From NCBI GenBank assembly GCA_021613335.1, contig JAJTWR010000416.1, forward strand, positions 699,501-763,500: a DNA stretch of 64,000 bases, read 5' to 3'. Each line of letters opens with the position of its first letter. Position 1 is the stretch's first letter. Positions 41,701 to 52,286 of the stretch are shown piece by piece. Under the pieces are notes generated by a model, which was not told where the DNA came from, searched no databases, and saw only the letters and a program-made list of their open reading frames with translations. The position numbers and the translations under genes are program-made. Source of the DNA: Whitmania pigra (taxonomy: Eukaryota; Annelida; Clitellata; Hirudinida; Haemopidae).

Positions 41701-43295
41701 AAAAATGTGGAAGAGACCAAAACTAAAGAAATAAATTTAAAGCATTCAAATACGTTCCCAAAGCCTGTTCCGTCGAGAAGCCCAATTGATCCAGTGAAAC
41801 TAAAGACGGTTAGAAAAACGGTTAAGGGCCTATTAGTTAAGAAACAAATGGTGTTGACTTTTTGCATGAAATCGATGGCGGTTAAACGGAAAATTTTCAG
41901 TCAATTGGCCGTAGATTTACAAGTGAATGGAATGATTTTCAGATTGTTATTTCTGGCACTTAATTGTTTTCCGAGAAGACCGCATACTTTTCAGTTTCAC
42001 ATTTAGATTTAATTAAGCAATAAAGTAATTCTCAGCATTTTTTGAGAACCAACTCTTTCCTCTCTCTGATACCAGTGATCGTCAGTTTCATCGCCTTCAC
42101 TGCATGCTTCAAGGCAAACGATTTAAGCTTTCAACAACATTTTTCAACAATATTTAAATTTTCGATTCATTGTTTAAGTCTGTCCAAAAAAAGCTACAGC
42201 AGGCATGGATTTAAATAAGCTCCCCAAAGAGTGAGCGAATAACATTTGCTTTAATTTTCGATATCCAGGTGACCCCTAAAAACAGCCTGGAAGACTGTTC
42301 CTGGTACTTGCCGGATGTTTCGCGACCTGACGCGGAAAAGAAGTTACGATCGATCGGAAAGGTTAATAATATTGAATTAATAAAACAATGTCACGATGCA
42401 CAAACTTTATTAATATGGTTATGAATGAAGGAATTACTTACTTCCACTTGCCTGATCTTAAAGCTGCATTCGTCAGCCATTTTAAATTGGAAATTTTAAC
42501 ATAAAAAAGTATGTATTTAGAAAAGATGAACGAGAGCCCAGAAACGAAAGAATAGTTAAATATTTAGTTTTTCTTGCTACTTGCCATCCAAATCGAGAAT
42601 TCGCCATAATCGAGTTGACTGCTTAACGACTAATTTTTTGAGCAATTAAGAGATTCGTTTGGCAAGCTAATGGCGGCAATTAGTCAAGAGCCACTTCTAA
42701 AATAGAGATTCAAGTCCTGCGTCTTTTTTAGGATGGAGCATTTTTGGTTCGAAACAGTCAGCGTGGAGCTTCCCTCACCCCATATTCACTCTCTCTCCTC
42801 CACTCTGGTAGAATTTACAACCTGCAGATACGGAAGCGAAGCGACAACAAATATGCAATTGGATCCGAAAAGGCAGAAGAGCAGGTAGAATGAGGTTTAA
42901 TTTATTGCTGAGTAATTTATTACAGCGCATTTTCTGAAATATGTGCTAGAGTTGAAAACGGTGACCAGACTGTTGCTCAAATGGCGGTAGCTCACATGGA
43001 CTGTTGTTCACATAGATTATTGTGCATTGTGCACATGTGAGCAACAGTCTATGTGCGCAACCGCCATGTGAGCAACAGTCTATGTGCGCAACCGCCATGT
43101 GAGCAACAGTCAGGGTTAAATACGCAGAAATAAGCAATTGCACAATTATAAAAAAGATGTCTTTAACGTCTTGCTCAATGTACTCCGCAGTCTTTTGACG
43201 ACCTCGTGGAAATGGTTTCCTATCACGCAACTATCCCCATCGAAATTATGGGTGTTGGGAGCAAGGTCTATCTTCTCTATCCTGCCCAGAAATGA
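33878..43295 (+). CDS. SLP-76/BLNK-like SH2 adaptor (5' end missing)
   Basis: Scaffold adaptors of this family are tyrosine-phosphorylated and recruit SH2/SH3 proteins downstream of receptor kinases. Twenty-two exons, about 907 residues: 33878-33909, 33973-34012, 34867-34934, 35192-35225, 35373-35476, 35620-35763, 36083-36166, 36416-36520, 36784-36835, 37144-37344, 37673-37759, 37979-38002, 38100-38216, 39378-39479, 39731-39844, 40420-40608, 40731-40808, 40919-41026, 41129-41820, 42269-42361, 42732-42884, 43191-43295. Seen: acidic tyrosine motifs (DLYEAV, DIYLND, ESYEEF, EDYESI, EMYECV, DTYEIE, EEYEIS), proline-rich SH3 ligands (PSLPPLPPRTRGP, QPPPVPDY, NLPAPPPP), a basic middle, and a C-terminal SH2 with SWYLPDVSRPDAEKKLR, GAFLVRNS, PYSLSLL, GRIYNLQIR and VYLLYPAQK, closest in wording to SLP-76/BLNK/CLNK. 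The donor at 39479 is weak; the large exon may end at 41808. No SAM domain was found. Confidence 0.82.
34345..34420 (+). repeat. dispersed repeat family A, copy 2
   Basis: GGGACGTCATTTCAGCTTTT, then GGGCAAACCCTCGTAAAACTT and GAGGAGATGGCATTTTTTT. It lies in an intron of the SH2 adaptor between 34012 and 34867. The 5' terminal word GGGACGTCATTT matches the inverted terminal word of copy 3. Confidence 0.6.
38245..38802 (+). repeat. long interrupted (ATT)n tract
   Basis: About 560 bp of ATT/TTA repeats broken by short C, G or A/T slips, filling most of the adaptor intron between the exons ending 38216 and beginning 39378. It is a microsatellite that has expanded and mutated. Confidence 0.97.
39176..39377 (+). 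repeat. 37-bp tandem array ending at a splice acceptor
   Basis: The word CAGGTCAAAT recurs at 39181, 39218, 39255, 39292, 39329 and 39366, a strict 37-bp period, with degenerate copies upstream to about 39110. In the last copy AAATGG has become AAATAG, and the AG at 39376-39377 is the acceptor used for the exon at 39378-39479. Confidence 0.9.
40095..40270 (+). mobile_element. candidate tRNA-derived SINE
   Basis: A head with a tRNA-like box A region (GGGTAGCGTGCCTGCGAACG, 40114-40133) and a box B-like GTGTTCGCGACCC about 40 bp later is followed by a tail with GCGGCGCTATACAAAT and CTGACGCTTACGCTTATGCG plus CTATACAAATAAC. The tail resembles the LINE end at 24361-24506, as expected when a SINE borrows a LINE's 3' end. 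It lies in the adaptor intron between 39844 and 40420. Confidence 0.5.
42966..43113. repeat. 31-bp tandem copies forming an inverted repeat
   Basis: From 43034 the unit CATGTGAGCAACAGTCTATG plus TGCGCAACCGC repeats at 31 bp for about 2.5 copies. Just upstream, 42966-43012 carries the reverse complement in diverged form (GACTGTTGCTCAAATGGCGG, then TAGCTCACATGGACTGTTG). A stem of about 47 bp could form around a roughly 20-nt spacer. It sits in the intron that splits the SH2 domain. Confidence 0.85.
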
Positions 43296-43946
43296 GGATT
43301 AACCACAGACTGAAAGAATCGCAACTTGTTTCGTACTCCAACCTTTCCAATGCCACATATTAAAAGTTCACGCATACATCCTTATTGCTTTGATGTTAAT
43401 GAGATGTTTTGCATTACAAACTTTTTGATGTTTTCAACGCACATTAATGTGATTACTCAGCCATTATTTCGCTGCTGTTAATGAGATGTTCTTGTCAGTT
43501 ATTATTGTTTTTCAGTCAACGAATCATATTTGTGAGAAGCATTTATTCCCTTGGATCTCTCACGTGACATGTTCAAAGATGACATTTCATAAATGCTCTT
43601 TTACATATATTTTTTTTGATTAAAAATGTGCACTTTTTTTTAATACAAATGGAAGAAAGACGAAATTGAAGGTAAAAACAATGCTTCGACAGGTCACGAT
43701 CACAACTCAGTAGCAACAGTGCATTGCTTGATTCAAGTGGCACCTTTAACAACTCGAGAATGAAAAACCGATACTTTGTCTACCACAAATCGTACAACAC
43801 TTCACGAGAGATCATTCTCATGGAAGCACATCTTCAAATTGAAAGAGAATTTCAACTTTTGACGGCCATAAAACAAAGAGACCTCTTTGATCAATCTTTC
43901 TGAACTTTTAGGTTCGAATTCAAGTGCCAGCCAAGTGGAAGTCAAA
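43296..43946. other. convergent intergenic region (adaptor / CABLES 3' ends)
   Basis: A 651-bp gap between the two stop codons, so it should hold both 3' UTRs. No confident poly(A) signal is assigned. Confidence 0.5.
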
Positions 43947-46900
43947 TCAGGATGAGTAGAGTAGTCGCTGGTAATGAGGGTAGATTTCAGAATCAGGTAC
44001 GAGGAGCGAGAACTCGAGCTGGACGAGCACTTGGAACTCGTGGGCCAACATTTCCTCCCTGTGGACCTTGAACGTCTCCTCGATGCCCTGCCGAGACGTT
44101 TTGAATGTCAATCAATGAACGATGTTAAGCCGATGCAATTAGGTCCTTATTAGCATGTTAATTTAATTCTAGAGTTTCAATGTTTAATTTACTAAAATCA
44201 GAAAAATAAAAATAATTTTAAAGTGCATCATAAAATCACAATTCTATAAAAAATATTACAAGCTAAACCATTCAATTGCCAGAATTATTTAACATCTAAA
44301 ATGCTAGCAAAACAGCTTTAAACAAGCCCCATTATTCTAAGGTTGAAAAATAAATGCCTGAAAGATTCAAATTCTGATAAATGGCATCTGTTTACCTGTA
44401 TGAGTTTTGTGAGTTCTTGGTGCTTGATGTCGTTGAGTTTGGCAGACAGGATGAGGCAGGCACATGCAATGCACTTTCTCTTTGGTTTCGTGAGGTAACC
44501 CTGTTTTAAAACAAGCCACGGATAGGTTTTGGTCGGCAATCAAATGTAATAATATGGGAAACCCTTGGATTTATGTTTGTTCTTTTAAAAATATAAGAAT
44601 AATTATTTATTATGCAGCATTATGTTCTTTTAAAATATGGAGTATTTGGATATTATCTCAAAATTTGAATTAAAATGAGGCACAAAACATGAAGCCACCT
44701 TGAGAATGACCTTCTCAAAGAACACGTAAGCCTGAGCAATGTCCCAGAGATCAAGTCCACACTGAGAATAGAATGTAAATTTATTATTTTAATAATTTAC
44801 TATTATTATTAAAGAAACTATATTATACATGAATACAAGAATAAAATAAACATGAATGATTTTAACAAGTTCTACAACGAGGACATTTTATGAATCAAAA
44901 GTGATTACGAAACTTTACTAAATCTTCCTAATCAAAACCATTGCAATAATTCCCAACTATTCCATTAAAAGCAATCGCAGCATTTGTTTTAAAGTTCAAA
45001 AACTCCGTAAACCTTGGTGTGCGCAATTTTTTTCATGTCCCTTTTGAGGCTCCGTAGCTTGCTGAGGGTCAGCTGGATGTGAGGAAACTTCTCTCGGAAC
45101 TTCTCGTTGAGCTCCTTCTTCAGATCGCTCGGTTTGGCGTAATCTATTATTGATGTCTTTGAAAACAAGTTGTCCAAATAATATATCGGTTAATGAAGAG
45201 TAATTTCAATGCCATTGAACAAATAATTTTGCAAGATTATCTATTATAATATTTAAAGATAGTTAGTGTCCCTAAGAATATCAATTTCACAGGTTATATT
45301 TTATTTCTTTGTTATGAGTACACTATCAAGTATATTGATAATCACAACAATTATCGAATAATTTAACGACAAGAAAATGATTTCTTTCTAAACAAATTCT
45401 CAAAAAAAAAGTTCCACTGGACAAGCAAATGAGAGAATGGAATGGCAAAGTACCATGTAAGATGGAAATGTCAGGAGGGTTCTGTGTTTTCCTGACCTGA
45501 GTTCAGGGTCATCCAGCATGTTTGGATCGTACACAATCTCCTCTGTGGCTTGGAAGAACTCTGAACAACAGAAATGTTGTTAGTTATTAACAAAAAATAA
45601 TAACTTTTGTTTGTGCACATTAAGAAACCTTAATTGTTCAATTTTGTTTTAATAGCATTAATAAGTTAATGTAAGCGTGCTAAGTAATTTTCTGGAAAAT
45701 CACTGCAAGTGATAATGTTTTAATTAATTATAGTTAAAAGAAGCTATAATTTGGAATTACATTAATTCATTGAATTAACAAAACAATGATTTGAGTAAAA
45801 ATGATTTGATTTAAAATGTCAATTAGATTTTCCTTGTTCTATGCAGTCAAAATTGCAGGAAATCAGAAACTTCATCAGTTCAAAGCCACAGAAATGAATT
45901 CAAATAAAAATTCCACGACTGAAAGTGCATTCGTGCCTCGAACCTCTAACTTAGAAGCATGCCATGCTGTGAAAACTAACAAAGCCAACAAAATGTTCGC
46001 CAGCACTTCGATCAGCATTCGAACACAGGAACAACAAATGACAGCCTTTCTAGTAATTCGCAATGCCAATTTTAAAACCGAGTCGAAACAAAGCCCTTTG
46101 AAATGAAGAAAGAGAAAGGTGCTAAGAGGAAACAGGAAAAGTGAACAAGACGAAAAATGCGGTGAAAAGAAAATCATAAAAGTTGAAGTCCCAGTGCAAT
46201 TGGCCGACCGCCAAAGCCGCTACAAGCCCGCCACGAAGCTACCTCTGTTGGCAGACGCCGGAGCCGTCGAAGGTTCCTTGCTTTTGAAAAGCTGAGCACC
46301 TGTCGAGCTGGAGAGACTGCGCTTGAAGGAAAGCAGCTCTCTGCTCAAGAAAGAGGCTTTCCCTGTCCCCATGTCGGTTGGTTTGAATTTAAAATTAACA
46401 TCAATCATCATTATTGCATGGAAAGCATTCGAAAACAATTCAGAAGTCATCGACTTTCAGTTTCAGTGGGAGACAACAAAAACGATTCGTCGAATGTAGC
46501 TCGCAATTCGACGAATCAATTCACTTTGAATCGCAAATGCAGAATCACGCTGCGGCAAGCACATTATGCATTCGGGTCGATTGGAAGTTGAAAAATGAAA
46601 ACCTGGAGAAGAATGAGTGGAGTCCGCAGGGTTCGTGGGGGCTGCCTGGATCGGTTTCGCGATGGTGGCCCGACTTGGGACCAACAGGTGGGCGTAGGAA
46701 ATGCACTGGAATTTAAAAGAGGAAATATCTTTTAACCACTTTCCATATTTTAATTTGCAATAGGAAAATGTTTGAAATCAATACATTATCAAGTAACGAT
46801 TAATTAATGAGAAGTTAAGGAGTGTTAAATAATTCGTTAGGACAGGTAAATGTAATTACTGGTTCTTCATTTGAGATGAGACCCTCCATGGGAATGTTCT

Positions 46901-48700
46901 GCTGACTTCCCGCCACAGGCATCTGTTGGTTCTTGTGCGTCTGCTCTCTACAATGTTGTTTAATTACTAATGCTCGCTCATACCTTATAGTTTGCTTTTA
47001 GTAGATTTTTAATTGGCTAAACAAATAATTGGATTTAAAATGTCATTGTATCATCTGGATCCAATACTTAATGTAATATTCAACAAATGAATTATTACAA
47101 CTTGTAAGTTATAAATTGTCAACGAACAAAATACAAAAATTGAAAGGAGTTGCAAAATAATTAGATGCATCAAGCTGCTATATAAATGTATGTTGCTATG
47201 TAGATATAAATTCAAAATTAAATCTTCAATTCCATTATGTTCGGTACTGCAAGTCAGTTGTTAAAAACATTTAAAATTGTAAACTTTAGTACTACAAACC
47301 TCTGTTGGTGCTTGTAGGGAATGTTGGAGAAGATGACAAATGGAGATTTTCTCATCGACCTCATTACAACCACTCTGAAACAATTAATTGAACTATAAAT
47401 CAATTGGCTATTAAAAGTATTTACAAATTGTTGTGTTTTCAGTGCAACAATGGAGAAATAAAAACCAAAAGGTCAAAGTCGTCTGCAATCGTTTGAACGC
47501 GGAATCCGACCGATCGAGCATCTCATTTGAAATTCAGACGAGATAAATTGTCCACTCTGACACACAGGTAGTAATGATTAAAACAAAATAAATTAAAGGA
47601 GATCAAAACGACGACGAAGAACTAAGTAACAAAAACACATTGAAAATGAATGTAAACAAAACAAAAGATGTTTGACAAACAAACCTCCTCCTGAGGATGT
47701 TTCCAAGTTTGTTTTGTTTGTGTAGGGAGAAGTTGGAAGCTTTGTAGCTGATCTGAGAGGACCTCGTTTTGTTGAAGGAATATTCTGAACTCGTTGAACT
47801 CAGAGGGGAGTGTCGACCTTGAAGATGGGAGACAAAGTCACCTATCAGGAGCAAACATCAGGTTAAGAATGGTAGAATGCTGGATGGTTGAGTTTCATTC
47901 ATAAGTTGGAGTTCGTTGATTTTCATAAATTATTAATGGAAATAAATTGCTGTAAATGAAAGTTCGTAAATCATCAACAGAAATATTTAGCTCGATACAA
48001 CCAAAGTTCATTCATGCTCTGACCTGTCATTTCGTACGAGATGGGCTTTTCCAGCACCTGATGCGACTCCTCTGACATTGACACAGAAGCAAACAGGAGC
48101 TTCTTCCAACTGGATCTTGTGTGTTCGTTCGACGAAGCAGCACTTTTTGCTCTTAATGGTTTTAAAATAAACATGGTTAAAGATTTATTTTATTGATATT
48201 AATAATTTCACATTTGTTGACCATTTTATGGCAAAATGAAAGCTTTTCCTTAAGAATTAACCCTATAATGCACTGATTGAAAATATTCAATAGATGCATT
48301 TAAGAAAACAAACTCACTTAAGTACAACTTGGAGATCATCAACTGACACAGGAATTGAGTTGAAAAAGTCCCTGGAATTCCTTTCCAAGTTTTCACTTTT
48401 GTATCTGACTCTTCCATCTTTGCATTCAATCGTTAATAGAGCGTTTTCTGAGTGTTTTGCTCCTTCTTCTGCAGACTTCATGTCTTCACGAGGTGCATTA
48501 TTTATTTCAACATCCTCATTTTGTTCTGCATCCTCGGCTTTCAAAGGGACAGGCCTGACCAAATGCTGATGACTTACAAGTCCCAGCCTACCATAGTTGG
48601 TGTCACGGTGGGTACCATCCAGCGATATGTTAGAAAGAAATGACTGAGCTTCTATGCGGAGCCGCTGTCGATCTCTATCACTTTGGTAACTCTTGGCCAT
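43947..48700 (-). CDS. CABLES: CABLES (Cdk5 and Abl enzyme substrate) homologue
   Basis: CABLES proteins bind Cdk and Abl kinases, promote inhibitory Cdk tyrosine phosphorylation, and act in cell-cycle and neuronal control (family knowledge). Twelve exons give 537 residues: 48318-48700, 48024-48151, 47685-47841, 47300-47374, 46860-46947, 46603-46705, 46243-46362, 45454-45560, 45013-45156, 44699-44761, 44396-44500, 43947-44087. Seen: the family's N-terminal word [71 protein letters not shown] and [20 protein letters not shown], then a cyclin-box-like C terminus (about 390-537) with [31 protein letters not shown] and a YPHYQRLL ending. The length falls between vertebrate CABLES1 and CABLES2. 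The acceptor of the exon at 46362 is the least certain border. The start codon opens the first exon with no upstream in-frame alternative. Confidence 0.93.
45816..46106 (+). other. antisense ORF in CABLES intron
   Basis: A 96-codon plus-strand frame in the intron between the exons at 46243-46362 and 45454-45560, with noticeably higher G+C than its surroundings. An overlapping 100-codon minus frame exists. No motif is recognised; it could be a nested gene, a retroposed fragment or chance. Confidence 0.2.
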
Positions 48701-49228
48701 TGATACTCATACTGACAGATCGCTAATTTAGATAAAACTTGTCGGAGACGTGCGGGCGAGAGAAAAACAATGCACAAGTGAAGGTGGATTTAATCCAGCA
48801 AAACCTGGTCATTTGAGGTATTGAATTAATAAGTTAATAAATAAAATTTATCAATAATCAACTGATTGACAATATATTTTACTTTATTTATTTTTAGTAA
48901 TAAAAATTTATTACAAATTGATTTCATTATTTTATTGCAGTACAATTTTATAGCATTTTAAATGTTTATTCAATGTTTTATCTAATAAATGTACTATTTA
49001 ACACTTTAAAACATCATCATAAAGCATAGCAGTAACACATGTACCATTTAAAATCTTGTTTATACTAGAAGGCGCGATAAGTAGAATTACCGTTTTCAAA
49101 TTGTTTATTTTTTAGCACCTTTACGATCGACGATTTATTCATCACTCACGGTAACGTGTTTAAATAAATTCCATAATGAAATGTTGTTTTTGAGACCAAT
49201 TAAGCAACAAATAAATCGGGTTCTAGAA
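48701..49228. promoter_or_regulatory. candidate bidirectional promoter (CABLES / RING gene)
   Basis: 528 bp separate the divergent start codons of CABLES and the RING protein. Both promoters and 5' UTRs must fall here unless upstream non-coding exons exist. No motif is claimed. Confidence 0.4.
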
Positions 49229-50650
49229 ATGCCACGACGAAAATCGGCCCAGAAAAGAAAAGCAGAACCAGAAGTTCCAACTGAACAGCAAGATGATTTG
49301 GGGTGACTTAGTCGTTACTTTGTATACATTACAAAAGTTTGAAAATGGTTATAAAAAAAATTTAATCAATATCTTGCAGTATCAGGGACTTTCTTGATCC
49401 GGAGTCTGTTAGTCAACATCTTTTTTGCTCCATCTGTCAAGAGGTTTTTGTCAATCCTCGTAGAGCTCCCTGTGGTCACAGCTACTGCAAAATTGTAAGT
49501 TTGATTTTTTAGAGTGGAAATTTAGATTTAAATAATTCATCTTAGACATAATTAATGAATCATTAGTTTTAATTTTTATTTAATTTATTATTAACCTTTT
49601 TCTTATGCATGTTTTAATTTTTATGCAAAAAATATGCTCACAATGTTAAATATTGTCATTTCCAGTGCATTGAAACATGGCTGGCATCCAATAAATCATG
49701 CCCTGATGACAGGTAATTGAACTTCAAACAAAATACTTTTTAACAGTATTTAACACACATCTGAATTAAATTGCAACTACTTAATTTACTGTTTGAATTT
49801 CTCTATGACTACATGATTAAAATGATTCAAAGTTATTTTCATGTTCAGAAAAACACTGCATCCGAAGGACCTGCACCATGACTTTATCCTGGAGAACATA
49901 ATTATGGATCAGAAGGTTGTTAGCATGGAGCATTCAGTTTTTCTACTTTTGACTGATCTTAGTTTGTGTCATTTTATGTAACTGCATTTTGATTGGCATC
50001 TGTAATATAAAAATGCAATGCTTTTTCTTGCATGTTTTTGAGTTTATTGAGCATACTAGCAGAAAATAATCTTTTGATTTATTCATAAATTTATGCCAAT
50101 TTTTTAATTCTTATCAATTTTGCATTCATTCAAATAAGCAGTTTTATTGAAGTAATGATATCTTCCAGGTTGCCTGCCCTCATCGTGTGCTGGGTTGCTC
50201 CTACGTTGGACCCTTGTCCGTTCTTAGGATTCACATGAAGGAATGTTCCTTTAATCCATCCTTCATACCTGGATTCTTGAAGGACGAGATGAACAAATTG
50301 ACACAAAATGACGAGAAGAGTAAGTTCAATTGGTGCTTATTGGTGCTTCATTTTTATTTTCCAGTAAATTGTTGTCGATTATTATGAGGGGAGTGATGCA
50401 AGGGAATGGATTTTATTTGGGAAAAGATTTGCGTTCCCTTGTTTCGACGTTTGACTTTCTCTGGAATGAAATCTCGTTCGTATTATTTTCAGACGAGGAA
50501 GGGGAGCTGGAAGCTACGTACCTCCCGCTGAAGATGAGGATTTACCAGGCGGGAGGCTCGAAGAGGGAGAATTTGATCAAAGCCTTCGACAAGCCGGACG
50601 ATCCGACGGAGAAGTTGAGGCGACTCGTGGAGCTGATCGAGGACGACTGA
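49229..50650 (+). CDS. RING / TRAF-type zinc-finger protein, probable E3 ligase
   Basis: Six exons encode 203 residues: 49229-49302, 49380-49494, 49666-49712, 49849-49915, 50169-50319, 50493-50650. Seen: a basic start (PRRKSAQKRK), a RING of type C3HC3D at about 38-83 (CSIC, PCGHSYC, CIETWL, then CPDD, where Asp replaces the last Cys, as in NRDP1 and LNX), and a partial TRAF-type finger CPHRVLGCSYVGPLSVLRIH followed by MKEC (about 102-130). A charged C-terminal tail of about 50 residues ends VELIEDD and has no family that I recognise. RINGs of this type act as ubiquitin ligases with the E2 bound at the RING; substrate unknown. Resembles NRDP1/RNF151/PDZRN N-terminal regions, but no PDZ or USP8-binding domain follows, so the name is left open. 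Confidence 0.85.
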
Positions 50651-50706
50651 GTTTAATGGAGAGCAGACTCTGGAGTTGTTTTAAGCATTCGACCCAATTA
50701 TTTTAA

Positions 50707-50712
50707 AATAAA
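50707..50712 (+). terminator. poly(A) signal of the RING gene
   Basis: AATAAA 57 nt after the stop codon at 50650. Confidence 0.6.
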
Positions 50713-50990
50713 GTTCAAAGAAGATATTATTATTATTAATATAATATTAATATTATTAATATAAGATATTATTATCTCGCTCGGACAGCAGCTACCTGAA
50801 ATTTGAAAATCAGAGATTTGTCACTTTTTCTTGAAATAATTCCAAAGTTTTGTGTGAGCATGAAGTGTACGTGCCTTAATGGAATAGCTTGAAATACATT
50901 TTTTATTTTCTTCATTTCCAGTTTTGATGATATTTATGTTGCTTGTATATGGTTTTAATGTGTCGTTGAAACATCAACAAGGTTATTGGC

Positions 50991-51190
50991 ATGGTGTGTT
51001 CCATTCCTTACAACGTAAGGTTTACGTACATCAAATTTAGTTTTGTGACTGAATTAGTATTTTCTTACAGTTAAAATTATTATTTGATAAATCGATAGAA
51101 AAATTCAGGAATAAATATTTGAATCAGTGGACGACCGCATTTGTTGCTCTGAATTATTTATACTCCTGGAGCAAATGGACCAACTCCTAA
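50991..51190 (+). CDS. possible two-exon small protein, 47 residues
   Basis: ATG at 50991 opens 24 nt to a donor GTAAGG at 51015; an acceptor CTTACAG precedes 51071, and the frame runs 40 codons to TAA at 51190. The product begins MVCSIPYNLKLLF and has a semi-hydrophobic C-terminal part (TAFVALNYLYSW). No family recognised. It is short and in AT-rich DNA, so chance is possible. Confidence 0.22.
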
Positions 51191-51250
51191 GTACACTTCC
51201 ATTTAATTGTAACTCGAATCTGACTTCCCAACCAGTTTATTTGTTGCGAC

Positions 51251-51436
51251 ATGTTATTGCAGCACAGTGCTAAAGTGTCTTTTAAGAAGATGGCTTGTAA
51301 TTCTATTTCGGAGAAGTTCATCCGAAGGAGACTCCAGAGCCCTGTTTGGAATTGGTCAAATTACGTGAACAATGCCCCCAAGGATTCTGTCGAAAAAGTC
51401 GTTGAGAAAGTTCTGAAAAGGGGCAAAACGCAATAA
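51251..51436 (+). CDS. possible small basic protein or last exon, 61 codons
   Basis: The frame from ATG 51251 (or an acceptor ending at 51262) runs to TAA at 51436, with a lysine/arginine-rich end (EKVVEKVLKRGKTQ). It looks more protein-like than random frames nearby, but has no motif and no matched upstream exon. Confidence 0.22.
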   Translation: MLLQHSAKVSFKKMACNSISEKFIRRRLQSPVWNWSNYVNNAPKDSVEKVVEKVLKRGKTQ

Positions 51437-51724
51437 TTAGCATTAACTGCAAAATTAGTTTAATAACAACAGGAAAAAAACAATTGTTCAAGTTGCTCAA
51501 TAATTTAAGCTTGTCAAAAGAATATTTTACCAGTCCAAGGTTTAAAATGCCCTGTCAATAATTAATTAGTTATTATAAAATATTAATATATTTTAATAAA
51601 AATATTATTTATAACAAGACAATAGTTTTAAAAAATTTAATTGAATTGTGATTTAATATATTTTAAATCGAAAGACAAAGGAATAACTTATCACCGACCT
51701 GTCCCAATCCTAAAACTGCCCCGG

Positions 51725-52286
51725 TTAAACCGCCAACCCTCTGGCATCGTTGTTTGCAGCAGTCAAATCGTCCACCAAAGCCTGAAAAAATTCCTTCTTA
51801 AAATGAGTCATTTGCGAAAACACATTGTGTAATCAAGTCTTGAATAGCGTCATCATTTATTGGCAATAATCTTAATGCTTTCACGAACGTTAGAAGTATT
51901 TAGAAATGATTTAGAAAAGTAATTGAATTTTAATCCTGATAATAATTTGTCCAGAACTATGGTTTTCAGGTCAGTGCAACTTTTACTGCCTTGTTTACCT
52001 TCGTGAATGCCTCTAATGCCACTCTGTCGATCGTGATGGCTGAGGAAGCCTTGAGATAAAACAATGAATTTAATTATATTTGGCCTTGCTTTTTGCATTG
52101 GATGATTTTTTGTAACCAGGTTGATGCGTAGCAGGAGAATTCTAATGCCAAGTCTGAGATCAGTTGGTTTGTCCTGAAAATAAATTAATAAAACATAATA
52201 TAATTTCTAAAAATAGTTGCATCACCTATCTTTTCCTACCATGTCTTCCAATCCTGACCAATGTCGTATAGTATTCGCGGGAACGC
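51725..52286 (-). CDS. 3' exons of an unrecognised gene
   Basis: Four minus-strand exons, 52240-52286, 52117-52173, 51999-52049 and 51725-51781 (TAA at 51725), join with all three inner junctions in phase 0 and proper donors (GTAGGA, GTTACA, GTAAAC). Encoded words are VPANTIRHWSGLEDM, DKPTDLRLGIRILLLRINL, ASSAITIDRVALEAFTK and ALVDDLTAANNDARGLAV. The first exon enters in phase 1, so more lies upstream, but no partner was found. A competing frame across the first exon is open for about 50 codons. It could be the end of a small helical protein; no family is recognised. It lies just beyond the alpha-actinin 3' end on the same strand. Confidence 0.38.

Noticed and set aside
41421..41867. 148-codon minus-strand ORF
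   Set aside because: It is the antisense shadow of the large coding exon of the SH2 adaptor (41129-41820), whose plus frame fits neighbouring exons.
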